Shown: piece after piece, positions 16,584 to 26,100 of the stretch | Layout of the letters: every line of letters starts with the position of its first letter | How positions within the stretch are numbered: the first letter of the stretch is position 1 | Translations under genes and position numbers: made by a program | The notes under the pieces: generated by a model | Database searches by the model: none | What the model was told of the DNA's origin: nothing | What the model saw: the letters and a program-made list of their open reading frames with translations, nothing else | Source: Symbiodinium sp. CCMP2592 | Lineage: Eukaryota > Sar > Dinophyceae > Suessiales > Symbiodiniaceae | Direction of reading: 5' to 3' | Length of the DNA: 64,000 nucleotides | Assembly: GCA_905221615.1 (NCBI GenBank) | Contig: CAJNDT010006021.1 | Coordinates: 369,673-433,672, forward strand

Positions 16584-18011
16584 ATGTCGTTTGTGCTTCA
16601 ATTCATTCCGCATGTGGACAAAGTGATGGCCATTTGGTTGCAAGGTTTTTGTCATCTGATTCTACTGTTCCATTACTCCAGGGGTACTTCGCCAGAACAA
16701 CGGCTGCTTGAAAAATTGCGCAAAGCTGGAGTTACGCCGTCTGAGTACACGTTCACACGGTTTCAGAGTCCTTGTGCAGTTTATTTGAAAGCTCCCGTGT
16801 CTTGGAGTACGCGTTCATCGTTCAAGCAAAGAGACCGATGGATGTATGTGGGAAGTACCTCAATTACTATTTCGAAGCGTGAATTCAACCGTCAGTCCAA
16901 ACTCAAGCAAGTTCTCCGTGAGCAATATGTTCAAGTTGAACCGGCCATTCGTATTTGGGCTTCGCTGGGCAGTTATTTCGACTTTTCTACACTTTGTCTG
17001 TCTGTTCATGATGACTACAAACAAGCTTGGGTGCAAGAGCATGTCCTTATTGATCGGTGGCAGCCCAGATTCAATTCACCGTTCATTGACCGCTTCTTCA
17101 TTAAGTCAGCATTGGGATTCAAGAGACTCAGGCCACGTCCATCTCTTAAGAATGTTTCATTGTTTTCCAGACTTTGGGCAAAAGTTCGAAGACGTGCTGC
17201 TTCAACAAGTACTCCGACTCGATGTTTGATGGACAAAAGCCAAGCGTGGTCGCTTCTGTACGATTTGGCGTCGCTGACCTCGGCATCTTTCTCTGCTGCA
17301 AAAATTGTCAGATCTGCCAAAGTCTCGACGTTAGAGTTGTACGCGATGTTCCGGATGGCCGAGATCATGGAGCAACCTTTCAGATCTAGAGTGGTACAGC
17401 TGCTCAAATCTGCGTTGCAGTTTCGTAACTGCTCTGTACCCCGACACAACAAGTCAGTCACTTTACCGTTTCTGTCTCATCCTTCTTTTGCTGCCCATGT
17501 CTCATCGTTTCTGTCTCATACCATTCAGCAGTTCAAAGGCATTTGCATCCCGTTTCACCTCCCCTCTAAGACGCCGAGAGAGTCTGCTCCCCAATCGCTG
17601 GGCTCTATTCTTCATAATCACTTTGAGTGGGAGAAGAAGCTTGCTGAGATAACAGTTGATCAACTTCCATGCAGATGCCAACAATTTCAGCAGCAGCACC
17701 CCAATGTGGACTTGGTGGATGGACATGTGGACTTGAGACGTTGTCATTTCGCCAACCTGTTCTTAGAGAACTTGCTCAGGCCAACTCAAAATCCCTTATC
17801 TTTCCATCAAAAGCCAAGTACATCAAGGAGGCGACCTCCGCGTACAAGGGTTGGTGCAAGACACATTTTATTCCTTTGCATACTCTACCCATGTGGCAGC
17901 AGTTCATTCATTCCGAGTGGCATCTTCACCTTCGCCATATGTGCTTATGTCCGAAATTCCAGGAAAGTCATGCGTTGCAGCTCAAAGACATCGTTTGTAC
18001 AGATTGGGTAA
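16584..18011 (+). CDS. Element ORF3: GIY-YIG nuclease domain and Cys motif, upstream of the RT
   Basis: 475 codons in frame. A GIY-YIG nuclease pattern is visible: AVY (65-67) for GIY, MYVGST (87-92) for YIG, R99 as the conserved arginine, E152 in the EHVLIDRW helix and N164 in PRFNSPF. This family nicks DNA, and in Penelope-like elements it makes the cut that primes target-site reverse transcription. Around 360-382 a CRC pair followed by a DGHV segment resembles the Cys motif found just before the RT core in such elements. Beyond about residue 385 the composition becomes noise-like, while the ORF4 frame becomes protein-like, so the true protein probably leaves this frame there. The step to the ORF4 frame is -1 (or +2). 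I see no canonical slippery heptamer in the overlap. The alternatives are a separate RT protein from ATG 17669, an intron, or a fixed lesion. Confidence 0.75.
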   Translation: MSFVLQFIPHVDKVMAIWLQGFCHLILLFHYSRGTSPEQRLLEKLRKAGVTPSEYTFTRFQSPCAVYLKAPVSWSTRSSFKQRDRWMYVGSTSITISKREFNRQSKLKQVLREQYVQVEPAIRIWASLGSYFDFSTLCLSVHDDYKQAWVQEHVLIDRWQPRFNSPFIDRFFIKSALGFKRLRPRPSLKNVSLFSRLWAKVRRRAASTSTPTRCLMDKSQAWSLLYDLASLTSASFSAAKIVRSAKVSTLELYAMFRMAEIMEQPFRSRVVQLLKSALQFRNCSVPRHNKSVTLPFLSHPSFAAHVSSFLSHTIQQFKGICIPFHLPSKTPRESAPQSLGSILHNHFEWEKKLAEITVDQLPCRCQQFQQQHPNVDLVDGHVDLRRCHFANLFLENLLRPTQNPLSFHQKPSTSRRRPPRTRVGARHILFLCILYPCGSSSFIPSGIFTFAICAYVRNSRKVMRCSSKTSFVQIG

Positions 18012-19234
18012 TTCACCTTGCTGATCACGAATCAACTCATCTTATGGTCTTTTGCCCTAGATTCTACTTCCAATCCTGCCATCGAGTATGGTCAGATGTC
18101 AAGGTGTTCAGCCCTATGCCGATGTCCGTATCGTCAGCAAAGCTTTTTCTTTGTGCGCACATCCCGTCTTCACTGGTTCGCAAGTACCCTTGGGGATTCA
18201 AGTTGGATGCCAATCTGCCTGTGGGACAGATCTTTCTCAAACGCAAAAAGGCCTTCAAATCAGGGCGAACCATCATCAGCTACAAGAATACAGCCTTGGG
18301 CCCTATTCTTAGGGCAGCAGCGATTTGCATTGACCAAATGGTCAACACAGTATGGCCTGGTTCGTTGTCACGCAGTGTCCCACAGATTTGGCATCATATT
18401 CATCAGGTATTCAGGCAATGTTCGTTGGAAGTTGAACTCGAACTGCTCAATGACGATCTGGTCGGGTTCTTTAACTCAGTGCCTCAAAGTCGTATTCTGG
18501 AAGCAGTGGAGATGTTGGTTCGTATGTTCACTGCAAGACACCCTGATGTCAAATTGTCGGTGTGCGTTAACGAGAAGAGCAAACATTTTCGTTCCATTCA
18601 TGGGAAGATTTCCAATATACGTCGGCACTTCGATTGGAAGACCATTGATCCATTCGACTTGGTCACCATTGTTCGTCTCAGCTTCGAATGCGGCTTGTTT
18701 GTGGCGTTGAATCGAGTGTGGAAGCAAGTTGATGGCACGTCCATAGGTAACCAAATCAGCCCAGTCCTCTCTTCCCTTCCAGTGGTGATGACTGAGCTCG
18801 GTTGGGCAGCAACGTTCCCGCAGATCTCGAGTTTCCCTTCTACTTTTCTTGCAAGATATGTGGACAATAGACTGGTGATTGCACCCACCGAAGTGCATAA
18901 AACTGTGCCTTTTCAAGTCTTCAGCCAAGAAACCTTTTATGGTTCTCCGATTGTTCTTGAAGCTGTCGGTGATGGTCACTTTTTGGGATTTGATATTGAT
19001 GTCCGAAACCGAACCATTTACTATCTCCAGCCCAAGTTCCTTTGGCAAGTTCGACATCCCATGAGTGCAGGCAGCGATCGATTGCTGGTGTCAGGTGCGA
19101 AGTCGAGAATCTCTCTCATCCGTAAGTACACTTGGCCAACGTGCCAAGCAGAAGTAGCTGTCCATACTTTTGTACGGTGGTTAGCGAACCTTGGTTATCC
19201 ATTTCGCTTGTGTGAAGCTTTGATGAAACGGTAA
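17669..19234 (+). CDS. Element ORF4: Penelope-like reverse transcriptase
   Basis: 521 codons; this frame is open from 17660 and overlaps ORF3 by 343 bp. RT motifs appear in order: basic GQIFLKRKKAFKSGR (motifs 1-2, about 185-200), NDDLVGFFNSVP with D262/D263 (motif A), GTSIGNQISPVLS from G356 (motif B), YVDN at 397-400 (motif C) and FLGFDIDV near 438 (motif D/E region). Motif A ending in a [ST]-x-P turn and motif B as G-x-x-x-G-x-x-x-SP are typical of Penelope-like and telomerase-related RTs. The second Asp of the YxDD box is Asn here; D399, the catalytically critical one, is kept. With ORF3 it would give the nuclease-first order of the Naiad/Chlamys clade. There is no RNase H or integrase region. 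Confidence 0.85.
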   Translation: MQMPTISAAAPQCGLGGWTCGLETLSFRQPVLRELAQANSKSLIFPSKAKYIKEATSAYKGWCKTHFIPLHTLPMWQQFIHSEWHLHLRHMCLCPKFQESHALQLKDIVCTDWVIHLADHESTHLMVFCPRFYFQSCHRVWSDVKVFSPMPMSVSSAKLFLCAHIPSSLVRKYPWGFKLDANLPVGQIFLKRKKAFKSGRTIISYKNTALGPILRAAAICIDQMVNTVWPGSLSRSVPQIWHHIHQVFRQCSLEVELELLNDDLVGFFNSVPQSRILEAVEMLVRMFTARHPDVKLSVCVNEKSKHFRSIHGKISNIRRHFDWKTIDPFDLVTIVRLSFECGLFVALNRVWKQVDGTSIGNQISPVLSSLPVVMTELGWAATFPQISSFPSTFLARYVDNRLVIAPTEVHKTVPFQVFSQETFYGSPIVLEAVGDGHFLGFDIDVRNRTIYYLQPKFLWQVRHPMSAGSDRLLVSGAKSRISLIRKYTWPTCQAEVAVHTFVRWLANLGYPFRLCEALMKR

Positions 19235-19364
19235 AAGCGGTCTGTTATCAGTTGACAGTTGACAGCGGACGTGCATGCAACATGTCTTGATCTGACTTTG
19301 CCATGTGTGAGAGACTTGCAAATGTTAGCATCGCAGTGTTTTTGGCTAAGAGACGAGATCATCT

Positions 19365-20036
19365 GTGCAAGCAAGCATGCCGACGGTGCCACCTTCGGAT
19401 CCTAGCATCGATGAGTTCCTGAGAACGCTCACTCATTCAGCGCGTGTGAGATTGCTCAACTTTGTATCACGACCTCAACTTCGTCAAGCCCTTGTACTTC
19501 AATTGACAGCTTTTGTGCGTGACGGGACAGAAAGAATGCTGCAGCAAGAGTTGCGTCGTTTGGATGAGAGGGATAGAGCAAACCTACGTGAAGAACGTCC
19601 TAGCAGTAGCGGAGCTTCAGGATCACGTTCGTCCCGTGGCAATTGCAGATCCCACCCCTATGCACCTCCACCCCCTCTGCCAGCAACGAGGAGTGCGCCG
19701 AGTGCAGGGAGCGACAACCCATCGTCCAGTTCCACACCTCCCCCCCTACCTCCCCCTGGCCCTCCTCCTCTCCCCCCCCCTCCCCTCCCTCCCCCTCTTC
19801 CCCCTCCCAATTTCCCCCCGCCCAGTGCCAGTGCTCCCGTCTTTCCACCCCCGGCACCACCAGCAAGCTTGGGGCATCGTGTGTCTGAACCTCCTTTGGT
19901 GTCCAGTACCGCTTCGTCGGCGGCTGCACCTACATCTTCAGCTACGTCAGGTACTCCGATTAGATCCAAACCCATGCCTACCAGAAGGCGTGAATCACGC
20001 CGATTTCGACGCAGTCAATCGTCTGATCTTAGCTGA
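19365..20036 (+). CDS. Element ORF5: proline-rich protein with basic tail
   Basis: 223 codons; a second ATG at 19377 is an equally good start. Residues 1-75 are globular and partly helical with alternating acidic and basic residues. About 76-110 are Ser/Gly/Arg-rich, about 125-165 poly-proline with Leu and Pro-Asn-Phe breaks, then Ser/Ala/Thr-rich, ending in an Arg-rich tail around RRRESRRFRRSQ. Third poly-proline protein of the element. No family recognised; a nucleic-acid-binding tail is suggested by charge alone. Confidence 0.65.
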   Translation: MQASMPTVPPSDPSIDEFLRTLTHSARVRLLNFVSRPQLRQALVLQLTAFVRDGTERMLQQELRRLDERDRANLREERPSSSGASGSRSSRGNCRSHPYAPPPPLPATRSAPSAGSDNPSSSSTPPPLPPPGPPPLPPPPLPPPLPPPNFPPPSASAPVFPPPAPPASLGHRVSEPPLVSSTASSAAAPTSSATSGTPIRSKPMPTRRRESRRFRRSQSSDLS

Positions 20037-20205
20037 GTATGCCCGAAGTGACAGGATTTCGCTTGTATCTGTGACGCATGCGAGTGCTGAAGTGAGGAAA
20101 GAATGTGCATTGGATGCAAGTGCTGTGAGTACTTTTTCATTCATGTTGTAGTGCATACCAGAACAGTGTTGCAGCACCCTGCTCAAGTCTCGTCCCATTG
20201 CACTA

Positions 20206-20583
20206 ATGTCGAGCAACTCAGCGTGCGATCCGTTGGCACCTCTTCAACGCTGGATTTCCTACACACAACAGGAGCTGATCACAATCAGAGGTGAATTCCG
20301 TCACTTTCGCGAAGAAGCCTTATCCGTCCAAAAGATCCAACAAGCCCAACTCGACGTGCTCACCACACAAATCAGGGACACGGAGACTCAGGTGGCAGAA
20401 GTCATGTCCGCCACCACAGAACTGTTTCAGAAACTTCAGAAGACCAACGAAGTGGTGGGCAACTTGCTGACGGATTTGCATTCTCTTCAATCTGTGACTA
20501 CCCATTGTGTTAATTCTCTTCAACTACAAGAAACAACAGAGTTGCCCCCAACGCTCCCAGCAGAGATTGAAGTCTCAGAGTGA
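20206..20583 (+). CDS. Element ORF6: small coiled-coil protein
   Basis: 125 codons. Residues about 12-105 carry heptad-like spacing of Leu, Ile, Val and Phe with many Gln, Glu and Thr, consistent with a long coiled coil that could oligomerise. The tail is acidic and proline-containing. There is no cysteine or histidine motif. The gap before it (20037-20205) has only one or two TGCAAG-like words. No family recognised. Confidence 0.65.
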   Translation: MSSNSACDPLAPLQRWISYTQQELITIRGEFRHFREEALSVQKIQQAQLDVLTTQIRDTETQVAEVMSATTELFQKLQKTNEVVGNLLTDLHSLQSVTTHCVNSLQLQETTELPPTLPAEIEVSE

Positions 20584-20624
20584 AACGTGAGCAGTTGCAA
20601 ACAAGCGTCTGTGCGCCAGTGTCA

Positions 20625-20698
20625 CTGCAAGGGTGTTGCAAGGGATGTGCAAGGGACGTGCAAGTGACGTGCAAGTGATGTGCAAGGGTGATGCAAGC
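20625..20698 (+). promoter_or_regulatory. TGCAAG cluster between ORF6 and ORF7
   Basis: The most regular cluster: seven TGCAAG hexamers, several at an exact 11-bp spacing with the unit GAYGTGCAAGK. An 11-bp period places the motif on one face of the helix in DNA, or gives evenly spaced sites in RNA. Confidence 0.65.
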
Positions 20699-20808
20699 GA
20701 TCTGCCGGCACCATGTGTTGTGAGCGTCTGCAGACATTGTCCTGCCTCATGCCCTCAAGGTTCCCTGTACTGCAAGACAGATTCAGACCGTATAAGTAGC
20801 TTTTCATC

Positions 20809-21369
20809 ATGTCGGTGTCCAGTTTCGAGAGCGATGTTGCCTCTGTATCGGACGTGCACTCTTCCGACTTCTCGTCAGACCTTGCAGTATCGGACCAAGA
20901 ACGTGATCGACGTGCAGATGTGGCATCAGGTGTTCCTTTGGCCAGTGATCCGGATTCGGCTGATTTTGATCTTGATCATGAGAGTATTAATGCGTCTTCA
21001 TCCATTGACCGACAGTCTGCGTCTTCGTCCTCTGGTCGATTAGTTCATGCCCCAAAGCCGAAGCAGTCAGTTGCAGAGCACACCAACATGTTGCAGACGG
21101 ACCCACCGCGGAAACCCAAACTTCGTATGATCGATGAAGGGCCTGACGGTGTGCGCATCAAGATTCGTCCTGCACCCAGTACCCAATTTCGCCGCAGAAT
21201 GGAAGGCACGAGAGTGCTTGGTGACGATTTCTTCATTCACAACAGAGCTCAGTTCATTCTCGATTTCTTGAGACAGCATGGCCAACGCATTGCCAAAGAA
21301 AAGCAAGGCCCTAGGAAGCGTTTTTCGTCCACTTTGAAACTTGTGCAGTACGTTCTTGACCGAAAGTGA
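20809..21369 (+). CDS. Element ORF7: acidic Ser-rich N-terminus, basic C-terminus
   Basis: 186 codons, start preceded by a TAG nine bases upstream. Residues 1-85 are rich in Ser and Asp with very few basic residues; residues 90-186 are Lys/Arg-rich with a DDFFIHNRAQFILDFL helical segment and a KRFSS stretch. This acidic-head, basic-body layout is common in proteins that bind nucleic acid or act as chaperones for basic partners. No family recognised. Confidence 0.65.
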   Translation: MSVSSFESDVASVSDVHSSDFSSDLAVSDQERDRRADVASGVPLASDPDSADFDLDHESINASSSIDRQSASSSSGRLVHAPKPKQSVAEHTNMLQTDPPRKPKLRMIDEGPDGVRIKIRPAPSTQFRRRMEGTRVLGDDFFIHNRAQFILDFLRQHGQRIAKEKQGPRKRFSSTLKLVQYVLDRK

Positions 21370-21499
21370 GAGATTGCACAAAGAAAGTGAAAGAAACTAA
21401 AGAGTGCGTGTTTGCAGTGCTGTGCATTATCAGCTTTCTGCATGACCCGTCTTGAGTTGCAGCATTTGGCATCCAGTGAAACTGTGTAGGTTGCCCAAC

Positions 21500-21808
21500 A
21501 TGAAGCGCAAGGCCCGCGAAGCCAATCTGCCTTGGAGTACGAGCCGCGACTACATTTTTCGGATGTGGGTTCGTGTATGCAGTCGGGCAACCGGACACGG
21601 GACTATTACTCTCCACATCCAGCTATCAATCAACGATTCCATCAACGTTGCCAAATACCTTGTCGCGATGCAGCTCTGGGAGAAGTTCGGCTGGTGGCCT
21701 AGGTTACACACCTTCCAGCTTGTACAAAACTTTCGCCATCTTCGGTTTACGGAACCTGTAACGACTGCTCAAACCCTCGAACCAGTCGATTTCGTTGTGA
21801 CGGTATAA
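21500..21808 (+). CDS. Element ORF8: small unknown protein
   Basis: 102 codons from ATG 21500 (an upstream in-frame ATG at 21452 is less likely). The start is preceded by TGTGTAG (21483-21489), and the same TGTGTAG is found before ORF9, in both cases followed within 13 bases by CAACATG. Short basic N-terminus (MKRKARE), then alternating hydrophobic and polar residues suggestive of beta strands, rich in Trp and Phe. Function unknown. Confidence 0.55.
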   Translation: MKRKAREANLPWSTSRDYIFRMWVRVCSRATGHGTITLHIQLSINDSINVAKYLVAMQLWEKFGWWPRLHTFQLVQNFRHLRFTEPVTTAQTLEPVDFVVTV

Positions 21809-21855
21809 AAAGAGACCACCTCTGTGTCAAGTCAAGAGCAGTGACGAGCAAGGGA

Positions 21856-21955
21856 CGTGCAAGCGGATTGCAAGTGATATGCAAGGGATGTGCGAGGTTC
21901 GTGCAAGTGCAGTGCAAGAAATGTGCAGAGTAACATGTCAGAGACGTGCAAGTGC
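21856..21955 (+). promoter_or_regulatory. TGCAAG cluster between ORF8 and ORF9
   Basis: Six TGCAAG hexamers plus a TGCGAG variant in 100 bases of the gap between the stop of ORF8 and the start of ORF9, similar in density to the clusters before ORF2 and ORF7. Confidence 0.6.
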
Positions 21956-22038
21956 TGCGGTGTTGTGAGCTGCTTTCATCAGACATTCAACAGAGTTTTG
22001 TTTCAAGCACTCTGAAAATTGTGTAGATCCCGAACAAC

Positions 22039-22515
22039 ATGGATTGGGCCGCTTCTGACGTGCTCGAGAACATCTTGATGTACGTGTTGCCGATCAGAGC
22101 CAGAATCACATTCATTACTCGCCTCGATCAAAATGATGACCCAGAAGAGGCACAACCCATAACCGACACCATGGTGGCGTACACGTTCCTGCGACGTGGG
22201 ATACAGGAGTTTCGGCTGTCCTCCTCGGTTGAGTTGACCATGGGCTTTCAGTCTTTGCATACCACCATCCGTTTTGTACAAATCAATGCCGTGGCTTGCA
22301 CCATGTTGAGCAGCCCGTCAAAAAGGTGGATGAGAGCTGTCGTAGACCTAGTACAGGAGCATTTGCGAGTGAGTATCGTGTCACTGGCCAACGTTGCGTA
22401 CCAAACTGCAACTCAGTGCTGCATGTACTTCGATGCTGATGCGGAAGAAGCCGAAGTCGAATTGCACTTAGTGCACAGACTACGCTTCCTGAAGTTTCGT
22501 AGCCCACTTTCCTAG
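22039..22515 (+). CDS. Element ORF9: small unknown protein
   Basis: 158 codons, the last ORF of the element. Preceded by TGTGTAG at 22020-22026, as is ORF8. Largely hydrophobic and Thr/Arg-rich with a short acidic segment near residues 130-140 (DADAEEAEVE). Mixed helix and strand texture, no membrane segment long enough to be convincing. ORF8 and ORF9 could be distant relatives given their similar leaders and their position next to each other, but I cannot align them by eye. Confidence 0.55.
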   Translation: MDWAASDVLENILMYVLPIRARITFITRLDQNDDPEEAQPITDTMVAYTFLRRGIQEFRLSSSVELTMGFQSLHTTIRFVQINAVACTMLSSPSKRWMRAVVDLVQEHLRVSIVSLANVAYQTATQCCMYFDADAEEAEVELHLVHRLRFLKFRSPLS

Positions 22516-22627
22516 GTCTCTTGAGCATAAGACTTTCCCATAAAAAATCGGTGAGAAAAAACAGCGCGCAAAGACTGTCTACATTGCAAGGGGTCAGAGT
22601 ACGCACCTCGCCGCTTTACTGCATCGC

Positions 22628-22742
22628 AAGTGTCGTGCAAGTGCAAGCTTGGCTGGTGGTGGAGCATTGGTTTCTGGTGGACTGGTGGCGATCTGGACAA
22701 GTGAGTGCGCATTGTCATGCAAGTGCTGTGCAAGCGATTGAA
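22628..22742 (+). promoter_or_regulatory. TGCAAG cluster between ORF9 and the right terminal repeat
   Basis: Four TGCAAG hexamers in two pairs, in the gap between ORF9 and the right repeat. If these clusters mark transcript ends or starts, this one would belong to the ORF9 transcript end. Confidence 0.5.
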
Positions 22743-22773
22743 CGGATGCAATGAGCCCGGGAGGGCCTGTGTG

Positions 22774-23112
22774 TGTCCATCCCTGTTTCGAAGGGTAGGT
22801 AAATCTGAGTCGAATGAGCAGGGGGGCAGTGAGCCTTCTATCATCCACTGCCCGACGAAGACGGTGATAGAAGTGCTGTGAAGCAATCTGGGACGCCAGA
22901 TTGTGTACCTGCATTGAAATGGCACGGGGGCCAAGCCGCAAACCCCTTTCCGAGCTGTGTTTGAGTGAGGGCTTGCATCGGTCAGTTTCTTGCTCAGTTC
23001 CTGTTCAAGACTACATGTTCTGAATTTTTCGTGCAGCCTCTGACTTTCCCTGACAGCTGCTGACTTTCCCTGACAGTATGCACCGACAGATCAGACCTGC
23101 GACACGATGTGT
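22774..23112 (+). repeat. Right terminal direct repeat (pseudo-LTR)
   Basis: Same 339 bp as 12651-12989 with one substitution (G at 22854). Its end merges into (GT)n, then a TATG/TACA-rich tract, which is the right part of the interrupted target microsatellite. The pseudoknot and hairpin are preserved at 22824-22903. Confidence 0.95.
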
Positions 23113-23175
23113 GTGTGTGTGTGTGTACATGTATATGTATATGTACATTTACACACACATATATTGTACACAACC
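23107..23175. repeat. (GT)n and TATG-rich microsatellite, right flank of the element
   Basis: About nine GT units followed by TACATGTATATG-type simple sequence and (CA)n. Read together with the left (TG)n tract it shows that the target was simple-sequence DNA. Confidence 0.85.
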
Positions 23176-26100
23176 GCAGCTTCCACCTGTTCGCACCCCG
23201 CCAGGAGGGCATCGCGCAGTCCAAAGAGAAGACCAAATTTGTGCCGCTGGCAAAAGTTGAATGTCTTGCTGCTGGTTTCTCTCCTAGCCTCAGCCATTGG
23301 GTGCTTAAGCTGTGCGAAGGGCCACGAGTCAGAGTGAGGACTTGTCGCCAACACAGCCAACTCTGTTCGGTTCTTTACCCTCGTGGGCAACATGCGAAAG
23401 GTCTATTCGCAAAAAGACTCCAATTGTTGCGTAGATGGCAAAGATCATACATCGCAGCAAGCTGCTTCAAGTGGCCGACATCGGGCTGCAAGACTTGCAA
23501 GAGTTTAAGAAGAGACCCTGAAACATGAGAGCTTAAACGGTGTTAAATCCGCATAGCAGTGGAGATGGCATTCTCATGCAGCAGACGCAGCTCATCCTTC
23601 CAATACCACTGTTGGACTGGATGATGTTGCTGGTTCTGATGGCATGCACGCGTCCAGCAGCAAAAAACGGATACCATTCTGCTAGGATTCTGCAGTAGCA
23701 TTTGTTTATTGGGAATCGGAGAGTAACACGAAGCAGATAGCCTGCCAGACCCCAAGCTTACATTGTGAGGTGTTTGGCTTCATGACACCGTGAAGCGTGC
23801 CAGGTTTGGAGCGAGAAGCATGGACAGAAACTGGGCACTGCACTCGTGCCTCCCCCAGCTTGGTAGCAGAGTATCTGATAGACTGTGTCTCGACGGGCCG
23901 CGTGCCTGTGCATGCCAGACGGCTGGCTGTGACAAGTGAGCTGAGCATTCCATGAATCAGCGCGACAGTCTTTACAAGTCGGAACATGTGCCACAACCGC
24001 CGGGCCACTGTGTCGAAGTGATGTCGAATCTACTTTGTTGGTTGCGACGACCCAGATCAAGTGGGCATGGTAGGATGGTGTTCAAAAGGGCTGTCGTGTA
24101 GACACCACTTCACTTACAAGCTATTATTATTATGGTATATAGTCGTATAATTATAGAATGGACCTCATACTATTATTCTACGATTCTGCTAGTTCCGCCA
24201 AGCGCCTCAGCGCCGAAGCCCGGTCGCGAGGAGCTCGTGGTCTCCACTGCCACGCGGCCCAAGGAGCTCGAGAGGCCCCTGTTGAGGGTGTCAGCCGTAA
24301 GCTCTTGACTTAGTAACTAAGGTTATTATTCGGGGAGCCATACTTATAATTAGGGTAACCATACTTATAATTAGGGTAACCATACTTATAATTAGGGTAA
24401 CCATACTTATAATTAGGGTAACCATGCTTATAGAGCCGGAAAACGCTTGGAAGGGTCTTTATAGGGTAGAGCTGTGCTGTTTCAAGTTCGCTGCCTGGAA
24501 GCTTGTTGGAAGATGGCATTTGTTTGTGAAAAATTAACGTCTCCCAGCTGCAGGAACTTGTTCAGATTGGCGCAACGCCTCTTGGAGCTGCAGTTGGGCC
24601 CTTTTTGACCTTCTGAACCGTGTCTTTCAGCAGTATAGCAGCTTTGTCAGTGTGGGGTTGCGAAGAAGTATCACGAGCTGTCCCAGGCACGTTGGACTCC
24701 AGTGTGCGGTAGTGTGCCGAGGAAGTGGTTGAAGCGGAGAGATGCCAGTAGACAGAAAAAGGTCATGTCGAGTTGGGAGTGAAGCCCGCGCACCTCAAAG
24801 TCTTCGCCTGGCACTCAGCAGACTTCACCATCCTAGTATTGCTTCTCGGGGGAACAGTCGATGTGCGGAAGGGTCGATCACGCAACTTCGGCCTCTGGAG
24901 GGATCCGGCTCAGGAGTCTTGTCTCTTCGACCTGCTGGCGACAAACCTTTCTGCAGCTGCCTTCGAAAGCGCCCAGCTGGCCTGGAAGTGGCTATGGGAC
25001 ATCGTGGAGAGTGCCTGGGCCGATACTCCGAACTAGATACTCCTGTCTCGAGTGCGATTAGCGCAAGACATTCAGTCTGTGGTGCAATTTGCGGATGGAC
25101 ACTTTCGAATGGCCCTTGGTCGGGCAGCAAACCAGTAGCCTGCGAAATGGATTGCAGGAACCTTCGTGCAAGTGCCGCTTGCCTGCATCGCGGAGTCAGC
25201 CGTTGAGAGGCATAGCCACGTCAGGTGGCCAACAGCACGACGAAAGAGTTTTCCATTTTATATGTACATAGCTAATTATTAAGTCCGGGTGCTTTGGATC
25301 CAGTTGGTTTGATGACATGTGCACCTGACAGCGCGCAAGGCTCGTGAATTGGGAGACCATGCAGACATCACTGACGGCCTCGTGGGAGGTCATTTCGCAG
25401 CGTCAAGATTCTGCAGTGACTGGGACGCACCATATCATCACAGGAATGTGGCGGCTTCTACGTGATTCTAGCTGTCTAGTGCTGTCCAAGGCTCCACCCT
25501 CGAAAATCTTGCTGAATCTACCCTAAGACTTAAAATAAGCATAGCGCTGTGTAGGTTGTCAGGCTTTGTTCAGGACACTGTGCGTTTCCCAAACAGCGAT
25601 CTCTCATCTGCCTTCTCCGAAACCTTCTTAGGAAATGTGTTGTTAGATCAAGCTTTCGAAGGCGAAAACTCGCCCACCATGCAGAATGTCACACAGTATG
25701 GCCGTGATGATGGACGTAGAGATTGGTAGATTGGTTTCACAACACCGAGGTAAAAGTGGCAAGGACCTTTCACAACACCCTGCAACTCGGACGTTCTTAG
25801 GACATACTCGAATTTTGTCTTGCAGTGGCGGTTGGGTTGAGGAATGGAGAGACGATGCTCTGCAAGTGGATATTGGGGCTGAAGGGTACTTTACGGTTGC
25901 TGTGGAGTCAGGGCATGTCAGGGCCAAGCTTGCATATTGCACAATCCGACCTAGCCGGGTCAGCACACGGCCCCAAGGCTGCCGTGACATGTCGCAAGCC
26001 AAGTGTGTGTTGAGCTAGTGCCAGGTTGGATCGCGTGATGGTTTTTCGCAGCATGTTCAAGAAACGAGACGTGCCACAGCTGCACTTTGATGTTTTGGTG

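Noticed and set aside
17660-18011. A canonical -1 slippery site (X XXY YYZ) in the ORF3/ORF4 overlap
   Set aside because: I looked for it in the ORF3 frame. The closest, T CAA AAT near 17786, does not allow good re-pairing.
15119-22742. TGCAAG clusters as a CRISPR-like array
   Set aside because: The repeated word is only 6-11 bp with no unique spacers of constant length, and the setting is eukaryotic.
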